NCBI RefSeq assembly: GCF_900108945.1
Contig: NZ_FNYE01000045.1
Location: forward strand, 1 to 58,854
Source: Paraburkholderia diazotrophica
Lineage (GTDB): Bacteria > Pseudomonadota > Gammaproteobacteria > Burkholderiales > Burkholderiaceae
Direction of reading: 5' to 3'
DNA: 58,854 nt
Below are positions 33,896 through 41,598 of the stretch, piece by piece (within the stretch, counting starts at the first letter, position 1; each line of letters opens with the position of its first letter). The position numbers were made by a program, and so were the translations under genes. The notes beneath the pieces are model-generated. The model saw only the letters and a program-made list of their open reading frames with translations, was not told the origin of the DNA and ran no database searches.

Positions 33896-35041
33896 ATGAA
33901 AACGAAGTTAAGCAGCGCTGCTGCATTGGCGATTTTCGCCACGGCCGCTCACGCGCAATCGTCCGTTACGCTCTATGGCGTGATCGACACCGGGTTCCTG
34001 TACCAGCGCACCTCGGCGGCGACGTTCCAGCCGCATGCGCCCAACCTGGGCCACGTCTATCAGCTCAAGGACGGCGGCATCTATGCGAGCTTCTGGGGCA
34101 TCAAGGGAAGCGAAGACATCGGTGGCGGCTACAAGGTCAACTTCAAGCTGCAGGGCGTATTCAATTCCACGAACGGCAAGTTCGGCCTGTCCGATACGCC
34201 GGGCACGACCGCGATCTTCAACCAGTTCGCGACGATCGGCTTGTCCGGTCCGTTCGGCACCTTCGACGCCGGCCGGCAGATCATTCCGATGATCTACGCG
34301 ATGGCTGAAACGGATGTGCGCGGCGCGCAGTATTTCGGCAGTATTCTGACCGCGTGGCTGGGCGTGAATCAGGCGGCAGGCTGGCCCGGCACGAGCACGA
34401 ACGCGCCGATCGGCGCGCTCTATGACAGCAATGCGCTGGTCTATAACTCGCCGAAGTTCTATGGTGCATCGCTTGCACTGGAGTACGCACCGGGCGGCGT
34501 GGCGGGACACTTCCAGGGCGGCACGCGTGAGTCGGCCGTGCTCAAGTATTCGAACTACGGTTTGAATCTCTCTGCTGTGTACTACAACGGGCACGATACC
34601 AATCCGTTCCCGCTGACCTACCCGGCGGCTCCCGCTGTTCCCGCGACAGGCCTCGCCAACAATCGCTTCTACTATTTCGGAGCGATGTACACGATCAGCG
34701 GATTTTCGATTTCGGCTTCGTACGGTGTCGGCAAGAACCCGGCCCACACCAATACCGCGGACTTCGAAATGGCGTCGGGTGGCCTCGGCTACCAGTTCAA
34801 TCCGCGCTTCAAGATCACGTCCGGCTACTACTACCTGAAGGACAAGAACAATTCATCGAACCATTCGAGCGAGGTCGCAGTAGGCGCGGAATACAACCTG
34901 TCGCAGAGGACCAAGACCTACGCGCAAGTGGGCTATGTCAGCAACAAGGGAACCATGAACCAGACGATCATCTATGGGGCTCCTGTTGCGCCGGGCCAGT
35001 CCACGACTGCGGCAATGGTCGGCATTCGCCATATCTTCTGA
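33896..35041 (+). CDS. Outer-membrane porin (Burkholderia OmpC/gram-negative porin type)
   Basis: Trimeric beta-barrel porin precursor, 381 aa. The signal peptide (1-20) ends AHAQ, followed by SSVTLYGVIDTGFLY, the classic start of this family; GSEDIGGGYKVNFKLQGVF and the terminal VGIRHIF with C-terminal Phe fit outer-membrane insertion. GGAGGAG precedes the ATG. Its position 83 bp after the acyl-CoA ligase suggests it serves uptake of the cluster substrate. Confidence 0.92.
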   Translation: MKTKLSSAAALAIFATAAHAQSSVTLYGVIDTGFLYQRTSAATFQPHAPNLGHVYQLKDGGIYASFWGIKGSEDIGGGYKVNFKLQGVFNSTNGKFGLSDTPGTTAIFNQFATIGLSGPFGTFDAGRQIIPMIYAMAETDVRGAQYFGSILTAWLGVNQAAGWPGTSTNAPIGALYDSNALVYNSPKFYGASLALEYAPGGVAGHFQGGTRESAVLKYSNYGLNLSAVYYNGHDTNPFPLTYPAAPAVPATGLANNRFYYFGAMYTISGFSISASYGVGKNPAHTNTADFEMASGGLGYQFNPRFKITSGYYYLKDKNNSSNHSSEVAVGAEYNLSQRTKTYAQVGYVSNKGTMNQTIIYGAPVAPGQSTTAAMVGIRHIF

Positions 35042-35073
35042 TTGCGTCACACACATATAAAACGGAGTAGTCA

Positions 35074-35463
35074 ATGAAAAGCATTCAGGTACTCGAAATG
35101 GCCGTCGCCGTATTGCTGGTCGCAATGTCGATCGGTGCATGGTCCCAGCCCGGCCAGTCGGCCAGCGCACCGGCCGCTGCGCCGGGCGCATCTGCGATGG
35201 CGGCGTCCGGTGCCGCGGCGCCCGCAACCGGAAGGAAAGCGGATCGCGCGCTGCGTCGGAAGATTTATGCCGCGATGGGGACGCACAAGGAGATCGACGC
35301 TGGCAACATCAGTGTGATCGCAAAAGGCGGCGCGGTGACGCTGAACGGCACGGTCGAGGACGCTTCGCAGATCGACAAGGTTGCGGAGATCGCGAGGGGC
35401 GTGCCGGGCGTGACTTCCGTGACCAACAAGCTGACGGTGAAGAAACCGTTCGGCGGCATGTAA
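35074..35463 (+). CDS. BON-domain periplasmic protein
   Basis: 129 aa. A hydrophobic signal sequence (about 8-24) is followed by an Ala/Pro-rich linker to about residue 52, and then one BON domain (about 60-125) with DRALRRKIYAAM, GNISVIAKGGAVTLNGTVED and GVPGVTSVTNKLTV. BON domains bind phospholipid or other envelope components, as in OsmY. GGAG precedes the ATG. It lies 32 bp after the porin stop and may share its transcript. Envelope stress or osmoprotection is the usual role of such proteins. Confidence 0.88.
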   Translation: MKSIQVLEMAVAVLLVAMSIGAWSQPGQSASAPAAAPGASAMAASGAAAPATGRKADRALRRKIYAAMGTHKEIDAGNISVIAKGGAVTLNGTVEDASQIDKVAEIARGVPGVTSVTNKLTVKKPFGGM

Positions 35464-35867
35464 GCGGCTGTCGTCGGCTAGCGCCTTCTTGCGCGCGGAT
35501 CGCTCGATGTACCAATCCGCGCGCGCCTCATTGCCATACTCGCGATCTTCTGTTTTCGGATCGTCGTCCCATTTCTGAATCTGCCTCGCCGATAACCCGC
35601 GCCTTCGACTGCCTGGCGCGGAACATCGACATCGCTCGCGCAAATACGCTTCGCAGCCGGGCTGACGACACGTCTCCTGCTGCATGTACGGCAATGTATC
35701 CGCGACACGCCTCGGTACACGCCTCGATACACGCGCATACACACCCCGTCTTTTACGACACGTCCGGGATACATCCGCACGCTCCAATACGTCCATCGGC
35801 GAAAGGCCCATAGCAAGCCGGACGGCTTGCGGGACGTCGATATTGCATCTGCAACATGAGGTCGGCA
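35464..35867. other. 404-bp intergenic region upstream of MarR gene
   Basis: No gene supported. A run of ACACGC-type short repeats lies at about 35699-35750 (CGACACGCCTCGGTACACG and two related copies). The right end contains the MarR operator candidate at 35843-35854. Confidence 0.5.
35843..35854. promoter_or_regulatory. MarR operator candidate TTGCATCTGCAA
   Basis: Near-perfect 12-bp inverted repeat ending 13 bp before the MarR start codon. It differs by one base from the perfect palindrome found before the nitrilase gene at 36349-36360. The position implies autorepression. Confidence 0.75.
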
Positions 35868-36332
35868 ATGGATGTGGACATTCAACACGAGGCGGTCAAA
35901 GCAATGAGCGGCGAGATCGCACGCAGCTGCCTGCTGACACGTACGCGGCAGATTGCGCGGGTATTGACCACGATCTACGACGACGCGTTGCGGCCGTTCG
36001 GCGTCAACGCACCTCAATTCTCGCTGCTTGTGCTCATCATGGAGCTCGGGCCGCTCAGCCGCTCGGCTCTCGGGCGCAGGAACCATCAAGACCGCTCGAC
36101 ACTGACGAGAAACCTGCAACCGCTGATCGCACAAGGCTGGGTCTCAGAAGGCCCGCCCGGCGACGACGGCCGTAGCCGGCCGCTCACGCTGACACAGCGC
36201 GGCAAGGAGCTGCTGCATGGCGCCGCGTCCGCGTGGGCGGGGGCGCAGTCGAGAGTCCGCGCGCGGCTCGGCGAGGCCGGCGCCAACGCGCTGATGGGCA
36301 TCGCGAGCGAGTTGCCAGACCGCGTGAGCTGA
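35868..36332 (+). CDS. MarR-family transcriptional regulator
   Basis: 154-aa winged-helix repressor. The dimerisation helix covers SCLLTRTRQIARVLTTIYDDAL; the DNA-binding part has LGPLSRSALGRRNHQDRSTLTRNLQPLIAQGWV, followed by the wing PPGDDGRSRPLTLTQRGKEL. ATG 35868 is preferred because TGAGGT lies 5-6 nt upstream; an ATG at 35856 abuts the operator and lacks a ribosome site. It is followed on the same strand by a nitrilase. Matching palindromes before itself and before the nitrilase make that gene its probable target. Confidence 0.92.
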   Translation: MDVDIQHEAVKAMSGEIARSCLLTRTRQIARVLTTIYDDALRPFGVNAPQFSLLVLIMELGPLSRSALGRRNHQDRSTLTRNLQPLIAQGWVSEGPPGDDGRSRPLTLTQRGKELLHGAASAWAGAQSRVRARLGEAGANALMGIASELPDRVS

Positions 36333-36348
36333 TTCGTTGTCGCCGATG

Positions 36349-36360
36349 TTGCATATGCAA
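36349..36360. promoter_or_regulatory. MarR operator candidate TTGCATATGCAA
   Basis: Perfect 12-bp palindrome in the 74-bp gap between the MarR gene and the nitrilase, 46 bp before the nitrilase start. It shares 11 of 12 bases with the site at 35843-35854. Confidence 0.78.
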
Positions 36361-36406
36361 TACGGCAAGGGCGTTGTGCCTGTTCTTATCCGCAGAGGAG
36401 TTTGCA

Positions 36407-37420
36407 ATGAAAGTCGTCAAAGCCGCCGCAGTCCAGATCAGCCCGGTGCTGTACAGCCGTGAGGCAACCGTCGAAAAGATCGTGCGAAAGATTCACGAAC
36501 TGGGCGAGAAGGGCGTGCAGTTCGCGACCTTCCCGGAAACCGTCGTGCCCTATTACCCTTACTTTGCTTTTGTCCAGACGCCCCTGAAGCTGATCTCCGG
36601 CACCGAGCATCTACGGCTGCTCGACCAGGCGGTGACGGTGCCGTCACCGGCCACCGACGCAATCGGCGAAGCGGCGAGAGCGACGGGCATGGTCGTGTCC
36701 ATCGGCGTCAACGAGCGTGACGGCGGGACCCTGTACAACGCGCAACTGCTCTTCGATGCCGACGGCACGCTGATCCAGCGCCGCCGCAAGATCACGCCCA
36801 CGCATTTCGAGCGCATGATCTGGGGACAGGGCGACGGCTCGGGCCTGCGCGCCGTCGACAGCAAGATCGGCCGCATCGGTCAGCTTGCGTGCTTCGAGCA
36901 CAACAACCCGCTCGCGCGCTACGCGATGATGGCCGACGGCGAGCAGATCCATTCGGCGATGTATCCGGGCTCCGCTTTCGGAGACGGGTTTGCCCAAAGG
37001 ACGGAAATCAACATTCGTCAGCACGCGCTGGAGTCCGGCGCGTTCGTCGTGAATGCAACGGCCTGGCTGGACGCCGACCAGCAGGCGCAGATCATGAGGG
37101 ACACAGGCTGCGAGATCGGTCCAATCTCGGGCGGCTGCTTCACCGCGATCGTGGCGCCGGATGGCATGCTGCTCGGCGAACCCCTCCGGTCGGGTGAGGG
37201 CGAAGTCATCGCCGATCTCGACTTCACGCTCATCGATCGGCGCAAGATGCTGGTGGATTCGGCTGGCCACTACAACCGGCCCGAACTGTTGAGCCTGCTG
37301 ATCGACCGCACCCCTGCTTCGCACGTTCATGAACGTGCTGCGAATGCCGCGCCAAACGGCGAACATGACGTGGAAGTTCCGGACTCCGCGCTTGCCCCGG
37401 CATCCGCAGCACGTAGCTAA
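36407..37420 (+). CDS. Nitrilase (aliphatic/arylacetonitrilase-type)
   Basis: Thiol enzyme hydrolysing a nitrile to acid and ammonia, 337 aa. The catalytic triad is visible: E44 in TFPETVVPYYPYF, K128 in RRRKITPTHFER and C162 in LACFEHNNPLARYAMM. The CFEHNNPL motif and the IHSAMYPGSAFGDGFAQR segment place it with true nitrilases rather than amidases; bacterial nitrilases usually read CWEHYNPL at this site, so Phe163 and Asn166 are small departures. ATG 36407 follows AGAGGAG. It lies downstream of a MarR gene and an apparent MarR operator and so is probably induced by substrate or a related signal. Confidence 0.93.
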   Translation: MKVVKAAAVQISPVLYSREATVEKIVRKIHELGEKGVQFATFPETVVPYYPYFAFVQTPLKLISGTEHLRLLDQAVTVPSPATDAIGEAARATGMVVSIGVNERDGGTLYNAQLLFDADGTLIQRRRKITPTHFERMIWGQGDGSGLRAVDSKIGRIGQLACFEHNNPLARYAMMADGEQIHSAMYPGSAFGDGFAQRTEINIRQHALESGAFVVNATAWLDADQQAQIMRDTGCEIGPISGGCFTAIVAPDGMLLGEPLRSGEGEVIADLDFTLIDRRKMLVDSAGHYNRPELLSLLIDRTPASHVHERAANAAPNGEHDVEVPDSALAPASAARS

Positions 37421-37619
37421 CGGAGTTCGTGCGTTTATAGCTGTTCGGCGCGTCGCTACGTATGCGTACAAAAGCGGCGCTTCCGGAAACACGCGAGATA
37501 CATCGATGCGTTCCAATCGCATCACACACCGGACGTTGCCGCGCGTATCGCTTTCGACTATTCGTGAACTCATGCTCCGAACGAACGCAAACTGGGCTTC
37601 ACCGCAATCAGGAGTTCTC

Positions 37620-38975
37620 ATGTCAGACGACATCTTCCCCCCATCGCCGTCTCGCCGCCGTTTTGTCGGCGTAGCCGCAGCGACTATCGCGGCCGGCTCG
37701 CTGAGCCAGCTTGCGTTCGCCGAAACGAATCAGTTGATTTTTTCAGTTTCGAAACCGGCGGGCGGCGACAAGACGGCAATTCGTCCGCTTCGCGTACATG
37801 TACCCGAAGCGCAGCTTACCGATCTGCGCCGACGCATCAAGACGACGCGATGGCCTGACAAGGAGACGGTCACCGACGACTCGCAAGGGGTGCCGCTCGC
37901 GATGATGCAGGAACTCGCCCGTCATTGGTCCACGGACTACGACTGGCGCAAGTGCGAGGCGAAACTGAACGCACTGCCGAACTTCATGACGGAGATCGAC
38001 GGGCTGGATATCCACTTCATCCACGTTCGCTCGAAACATGAAAACGCGATGCCGCTTGTCGTCACGCACGGATGGCCCGGTTCTGTCATCGAGCAGTTCA
38101 AGATCATCGATCCGCTGACGAATCCCACCGCGTATGGCGCGAGCGCATCGGACGCATTCCATCTCGTCATTCCGTCCTTGCCGGGTTATGGGCTTTCCGG
38201 CAAGCCGACGGGTACCGGCTGGGGCCCGGAGCGCACTGCGCGCGCGTGGGTCACGCTGATGAAGCGCCTCGGATACGACAAGTTCGCGGCGCAAGGCGGC
38301 GATCTGGGCGGTGTGGTCGCAAACGTGATGGGCAAGCAGGCGCCTCCCGAGTTGCTCGGCATTCACGTCAACTTCCCGGCAACCATTCCCGCCGATATCG
38401 CCAAGGCGCTACAGGCTGGCGATCCGCCGCCCGCGGGACTCAACGATGAAGAAAAGCACGCATACGAGCAGCTCAGCAGCGCGGCCAAAAAGCGCCGCGC
38501 CTATGCGCTGGAGATGGGCACGCGCCCGCAAACGCTCTACGGGCTGTCGGACTCGCCGATCGGCCTCGCAGGCTGGCTTCTCGATCACGGCGACGGCTAC
38601 ACGCAGCCGGCGGCGGCACTGACTTCGGCCGTGTTCGGACGCACGGTGAATGGGGAATCGTCAGGCGCGATGACCCGCGACGACGTCCTCGACGACATCA
38701 CGCTCTACTGGCTGACGAATACGGGCGTTTCCTCGGCGCGCTTCTATTGGGAGTCGCACTTCAACTTCCTCGCTGCCGCCGATGTGTCCGTTCCTGCCGC
38801 CGTGAGCGTGTTTCCGCGCGAGAACTATCAGGCGCCGCGAAGCTGGACGGAGCGCGCGTATCACAACCTGATCTGGTACAACCGGCTCGACAAGGGCGGA
38901 CACTTCGCGGCGTGGGAAGAGCCGCAACTGTTCGCCGAAGAAGTGCGCGCGGGTTTGAGGCCGTTGCGCAAATAA
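37620..38975 (+). CDS. Tat-exported epoxide hydrolase family protein (EHN domain)
   Basis: 451 aa. A twin-arginine signal (SPSRRRFVGVAAATIAAGSL) ends near residue 35. The epoxide hydrolase N-terminal domain (about 55-165; IRPLRVHVPEAQLTDLRRRI, TRWPDKETV, NALPNFMTEIDGLDIHFIH) is followed by an alpha/beta hydrolase domain with oxyanion loop THGWPGS, nucleophile Asp in AAQGGDLGGVVA and catalytic His in KGGHFAAWEEP. It is related to juvenile hormone/microsomal epoxide hydrolases, where the nucleophile motif is usually GGDWGS. CAGGAG precedes the ATG. It lies 199 bp after the nitrilase. Confidence 0.9.
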   Translation: MSDDIFPPSPSRRRFVGVAAATIAAGSLSQLAFAETNQLIFSVSKPAGGDKTAIRPLRVHVPEAQLTDLRRRIKTTRWPDKETVTDDSQGVPLAMMQELARHWSTDYDWRKCEAKLNALPNFMTEIDGLDIHFIHVRSKHENAMPLVVTHGWPGSVIEQFKIIDPLTNPTAYGASASDAFHLVIPSLPGYGLSGKPTGTGWGPERTARAWVTLMKRLGYDKFAAQGGDLGGVVANVMGKQAPPELLGIHVNFPATIPADIAKALQAGDPPPAGLNDEEKHAYEQLSSAAKKRRAYALEMGTRPQTLYGLSDSPIGLAGWLLDHGDGYTQPAAALTSAVFGRTVNGESSGAMTRDDVLDDITLYWLTNTGVSSARFYWESHFNFLAAADVSVPAAVSVFPRENYQAPRSWTERAYHNLIWYNRLDKGGHFAAWEEPQLFAEEVRAGLRPLRK

Positions 38976-39056
38976 GCAGATCTTGTCGCAACGACCCGTG
39001 CGCGTTTTCATTCGCCGCGCGCTGCGAGCGTGAGTGCTGGCTGCGCACGGTGTCGC

Positions 39057-39524
39057 TTATTCGCCTTCTGGCATCTTCGACGAATGATGGCTCGTAATCA
39101 GCCATTTGGTCCCATTCCACTCGTAGGTGAACGTATAGCGAGCTTTGACAACTGTGCCGTCCCCGAACTTGAACGAGTAGAGACCCGCGTCGATCGCCGT
39201 GTTGCATTCGATCATGATTTCGCGGAAGTTAATCGTGCCGACGGGTTTGTTCTCAAGAAAATGCCTGAAATAGTCGACCTTTTCCTCGACGGTCAAACGT
39301 GGCTTGTTGGAGACGGTCGGCAGCAGAATGGAGTGCGGCGCGTAGTTCGCGACGACCTTATCGGGATTACCCGTCTTCAGTGAATCGTTCCAGCGATCGA
39401 AAAGTGCGGCGATCTGTTTCTTCGATGTGGAATGGCAGGTTTCGGTCTTCGCAAATGCGTTGCCATGGGCGACCACCACAAGCACCGCAGCCAGTACGCA
39501 CGGCTTCGATACGCAGATTTTCAT
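39057..39524 (-). CDS. Exported SnoaL/DUF4440-like protein (SgcJ/EcaC family)
   Basis: 155 aa with a signal peptide to about residue 25 (HGNAFA). The mature part is a cone-shaped NTF2-like fold: STSKKQIAALFDRWNDSLKTGNPDKVVANYAPHSILLPT is the hallmark of the SgcJ/EcaC and CaMKII-association group, ending WNGTKWLITSHHSSKMP. Members are often annotated as oxidoreductases, but no activity is established for most. It is convergent with the epoxide hydrolase gene, 81 bp away. A periplasmic ligand-binding role is possible. Confidence 0.85.
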   Translation of the reverse strand: MKICVSKPCVLAAVLVVVAHGNAFAKTETCHSTSKKQIAALFDRWNDSLKTGNPDKVVANYAPHSILLPTVSNKPRLTVEEKVDYFRHFLENKPVGTINFREIMIECNTAIDAGLYSFKFGDGTVVKARYTFTYEWNGTKWLITSHHSSKMPEGE

Positions 39525-39704
39525 GATTCACCTCGCTGGAATCGAACAGGTTCGCGCCGCACGCGAAGCTGTCATCGGCTATTGCGGTCGGGCAGGTTGG
39601 CGCAAGGGAGGGCATGGACCCGGCGCCACCTTTACCAATGTTTAATGGCCCTCGGCACATCCGGGGCGGCTGGCAAATCCCGAACAACTGTTACGCGCGG
39701 TACG

Positions 39705-39738
39705 GAAAAACCGGTTCAGCGGCTCAGCTGCTGAACCG
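39705..39738 (-). terminator. Intrinsic terminator overlapping the mltF-like stop codon
   Basis: Leftward, CGGTTCAGC (39738-39730) pairs with GCTGAACCG (39720-39712) over a 9-nt loop and is followed by GTTTTTCC. The stop codon TGA (39718-39716) is inside the downstream arm. Confidence 0.75.
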
Positions 39739-41263
39739 TGCGGCTGCGCTGCGCTTGCGCTTCCTTGAGGAGCTGATAGGAGGCGTAGTACTTGTAGATG
39801 TTTCGTACATAGGTGGTCGTTTCGATGCCGATCTTCTCGGCCACCACGATCTCGACGTTGTTGAACCAGACGTCGGGGTTGAGTCCGCGGGCCGCGGCCT
39901 CCTTGCGCATCTTTGCGATGTTCCCCGGGCCGGCGTTATAGCTGGCGAAAGCGAATAGCGGTCGATCTACCTCGGAAAAATGGGCATCCTGAAAGTAACG
40001 GGTCATCAGCTGATCGAGGTACTTTGCGCCGGCATGAATGTTCGACTGCGCGACCTTGATGTCCCCGACGTTGAGCTCCTTTCCTGTGGTCGGCATCAGC
40101 TGCATGATGCCGACCGCGCCCACCCGGCTCTTCGCATCCTGATTGAGCTGCGATTCCTGAAACCCCTGGGCCGCGAGCATCAGCGGATCGAAATCATATT
40201 GCTGGCCATACTTCTCGAAGAACGCGACGGTCTGCCTGAATCGCTTGAGTTCCGCGCTCTCCGTGTTGTTGTGAAGCTGCTTGACGCCCTGCACATACTG
40301 CTTGAGGCGAACCTCCGCTACGCTCTGTTTCCTGATGAACTTCTCATAGAAGTTGCTGATCACCGCCTGCAACTGGGGGCTGTTCTTGCGAATAGCCCAA
40401 CCGATCACACCGCCCTCGCGCACCGCGATGTTGTCGTGCACCTTGATCTGCGGCAGCATCTGCGCCCACATGCGCGCCTTCCAGTCATCGACGATCAGGA
40501 TCTGGAGCAGGCCGACGTTCAACATCTCCATCGCATCTTCATCCTCGAGCGCGTCCGGCAGCAGCACGATCCGCATCGTCGGCTTGCCGGCTTGCTTGAA
40601 GCGGCCGTTCAATGCGTTCAGGCTCTCGTAATAGCTGCTATGGCGGCGGACGTCGACTGTCTTGCCACTCAGATCATCGACTGTGGACAACGCGGGTGAC
40701 TTCGGGCCCGTCACAACGAGTTCGCGAGTCGGCTTGAGCGCGTGCGCGCTAACGAAGTCAGCCTGCTTCAGGCGATCCTCGGTCACGGTCAGGTTGCCCG
40801 CTGCGATATCGCCAATGCCTTCCGCGAGGCCCGGCAGTAACCGGTCGCGCGTCACCGGGATCATGACGACGGTGATCGGACGCCTGCCGAGACGGTCGGC
40901 GTAGGTCTTGTTGACGAATCGTTCAAAGTCGCGCACGGTGTCCGCAGTCACCCCGCGCTCGTGTCCACGGTCATTGAAGTACAGCGTGCGGCTATAGGGC
41001 GCGAGAACCCGAATCAGGCGACGCTCGACCATCGCGTCGAAATCGCCGCGCCAGGGCTTGTTGGTCAGATCGATCCGGCGCGGCGCACTCGCAGGGACGG
41101 GCGCAGAAGCCGCCGGCGGCAATGACGCCGATGATGGTGCGGACGCCTGCTGAGCCGCCGCGCAAAGGGCACTCGATAACCAGAGCGAAACGCCGAACAG
41201 ACATGGCACCAGCCATGCGCGGGTGGAACGCAACATACCGACACCGTACTTTTTCGGTTTCAT
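39716..41263 (-). CDS. mltF: MltF-like membrane-bound lytic transglycosylase with SBP_bac_3 domain
   Basis: Peptidoglycan lyase of about 515 aa. A signal sequence (LRSTRAWLVPCLFGVSLWLSSALCAA) leads to a regulatory SBP_bac_3 domain (about 70-320; LIRVLAPYSRTLYFNDRG, DIAAGNLTVTEDRLKQADF), followed by an SLT domain (from about 345) with the catalytic Glu in GFQESQLNQDAKSRVGAVGIMQLMP and FASYNAGPGN. This is MltF architecture. Two in-frame ATGs (41263, 41236) lack good ribosome sites; the shorter begins right at the signal sequence. An intrinsic terminator spans its stop codon. Confidence 0.88.
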   Translation of the reverse strand: MKPKKYGVGMLRSTRAWLVPCLFGVSLWLSSALCAAAQQASAPSSASLPPAASAPVPASAPRRIDLTNKPWRGDFDAMVERRLIRVLAPYSRTLYFNDRGHERGVTADTVRDFERFVNKTYADRLGRRPITVVMIPVTRDRLLPGLAEGIGDIAAGNLTVTEDRLKQADFVSAHALKPTRELVVTGPKSPALSTVDDLSGKTVDVRRHSSYYESLNALNGRFKQAGKPTMRIVLLPDALEDEDAMEMLNVGLLQILIVDDWKARMWAQMLPQIKVHDNIAVREGGVIGWAIRKNSPQLQAVISNFYEKFIRKQSVAEVRLKQYVQGVKQLHNNTESAELKRFRQTVAFFEKYGQQYDFDPLMLAAQGFQESQLNQDAKSRVGAVGIMQLMPTTGKELNVGDIKVAQSNIHAGAKYLDQLMTRYFQDAHFSEVDRPLFAFASYNAGPGNIAKMRKEAAARGLNPDVWFNNVEIVVAEKIGIETTTYVRNIYKYYASYQLLKEAQAQRSRTVQQLSR

Positions 41264-41495
41264 CCTGACGCGCCGGGCTGTTCCGGACAGCCGCCGCGCG
41301 TAATGGTCTGAGCTTTGGAGGCGTTTCTTTTCCGTTTGTTCTTTTCGGTTTCTTCTTGAGTACCGGGCCTCGACTCTTAAAGCATAGTTGCGCATGAAAA
41401 CGGTTCAAGACCTGTCGCGGTATGACAGGCCGCGTCAGCCGCGCTATGTCCGCCGTTGTGTCCATTATTTCGCCCGATGTATGTGCCGCGCGATC

Positions 41496-41515
41496 TATTG
41501 GTCTTTGGACCAATA
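41496..41515. promoter_or_regulatory. Perfect 8+8 inverted repeat, candidate GntR operator before porin
   Basis: TATTGGTC and GACCAATA are perfect inverted arms around TTTG, 83 bp upstream of the porin start codon. The TTGGTC...GACCAA core matches the general operator form of FCD-type GntR repressors. No such regulator is in the window. Confidence 0.6.
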
Positions 41516-41598
41516 CCGGCGTCCCGGCAAGCCTACTATCCTTAATGCTGACGGGCACAGCAATCTCTCGCGCTCTCTGAACTGGCTGGAGCAGACAA

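Noticed and set aside
32169..33926. 585-codon leftward open frame opposite the acyl-CoA ligase
   Set aside because: Antisense shadow. The forward strand has all AMP-binding motifs and overlapping operon structure.
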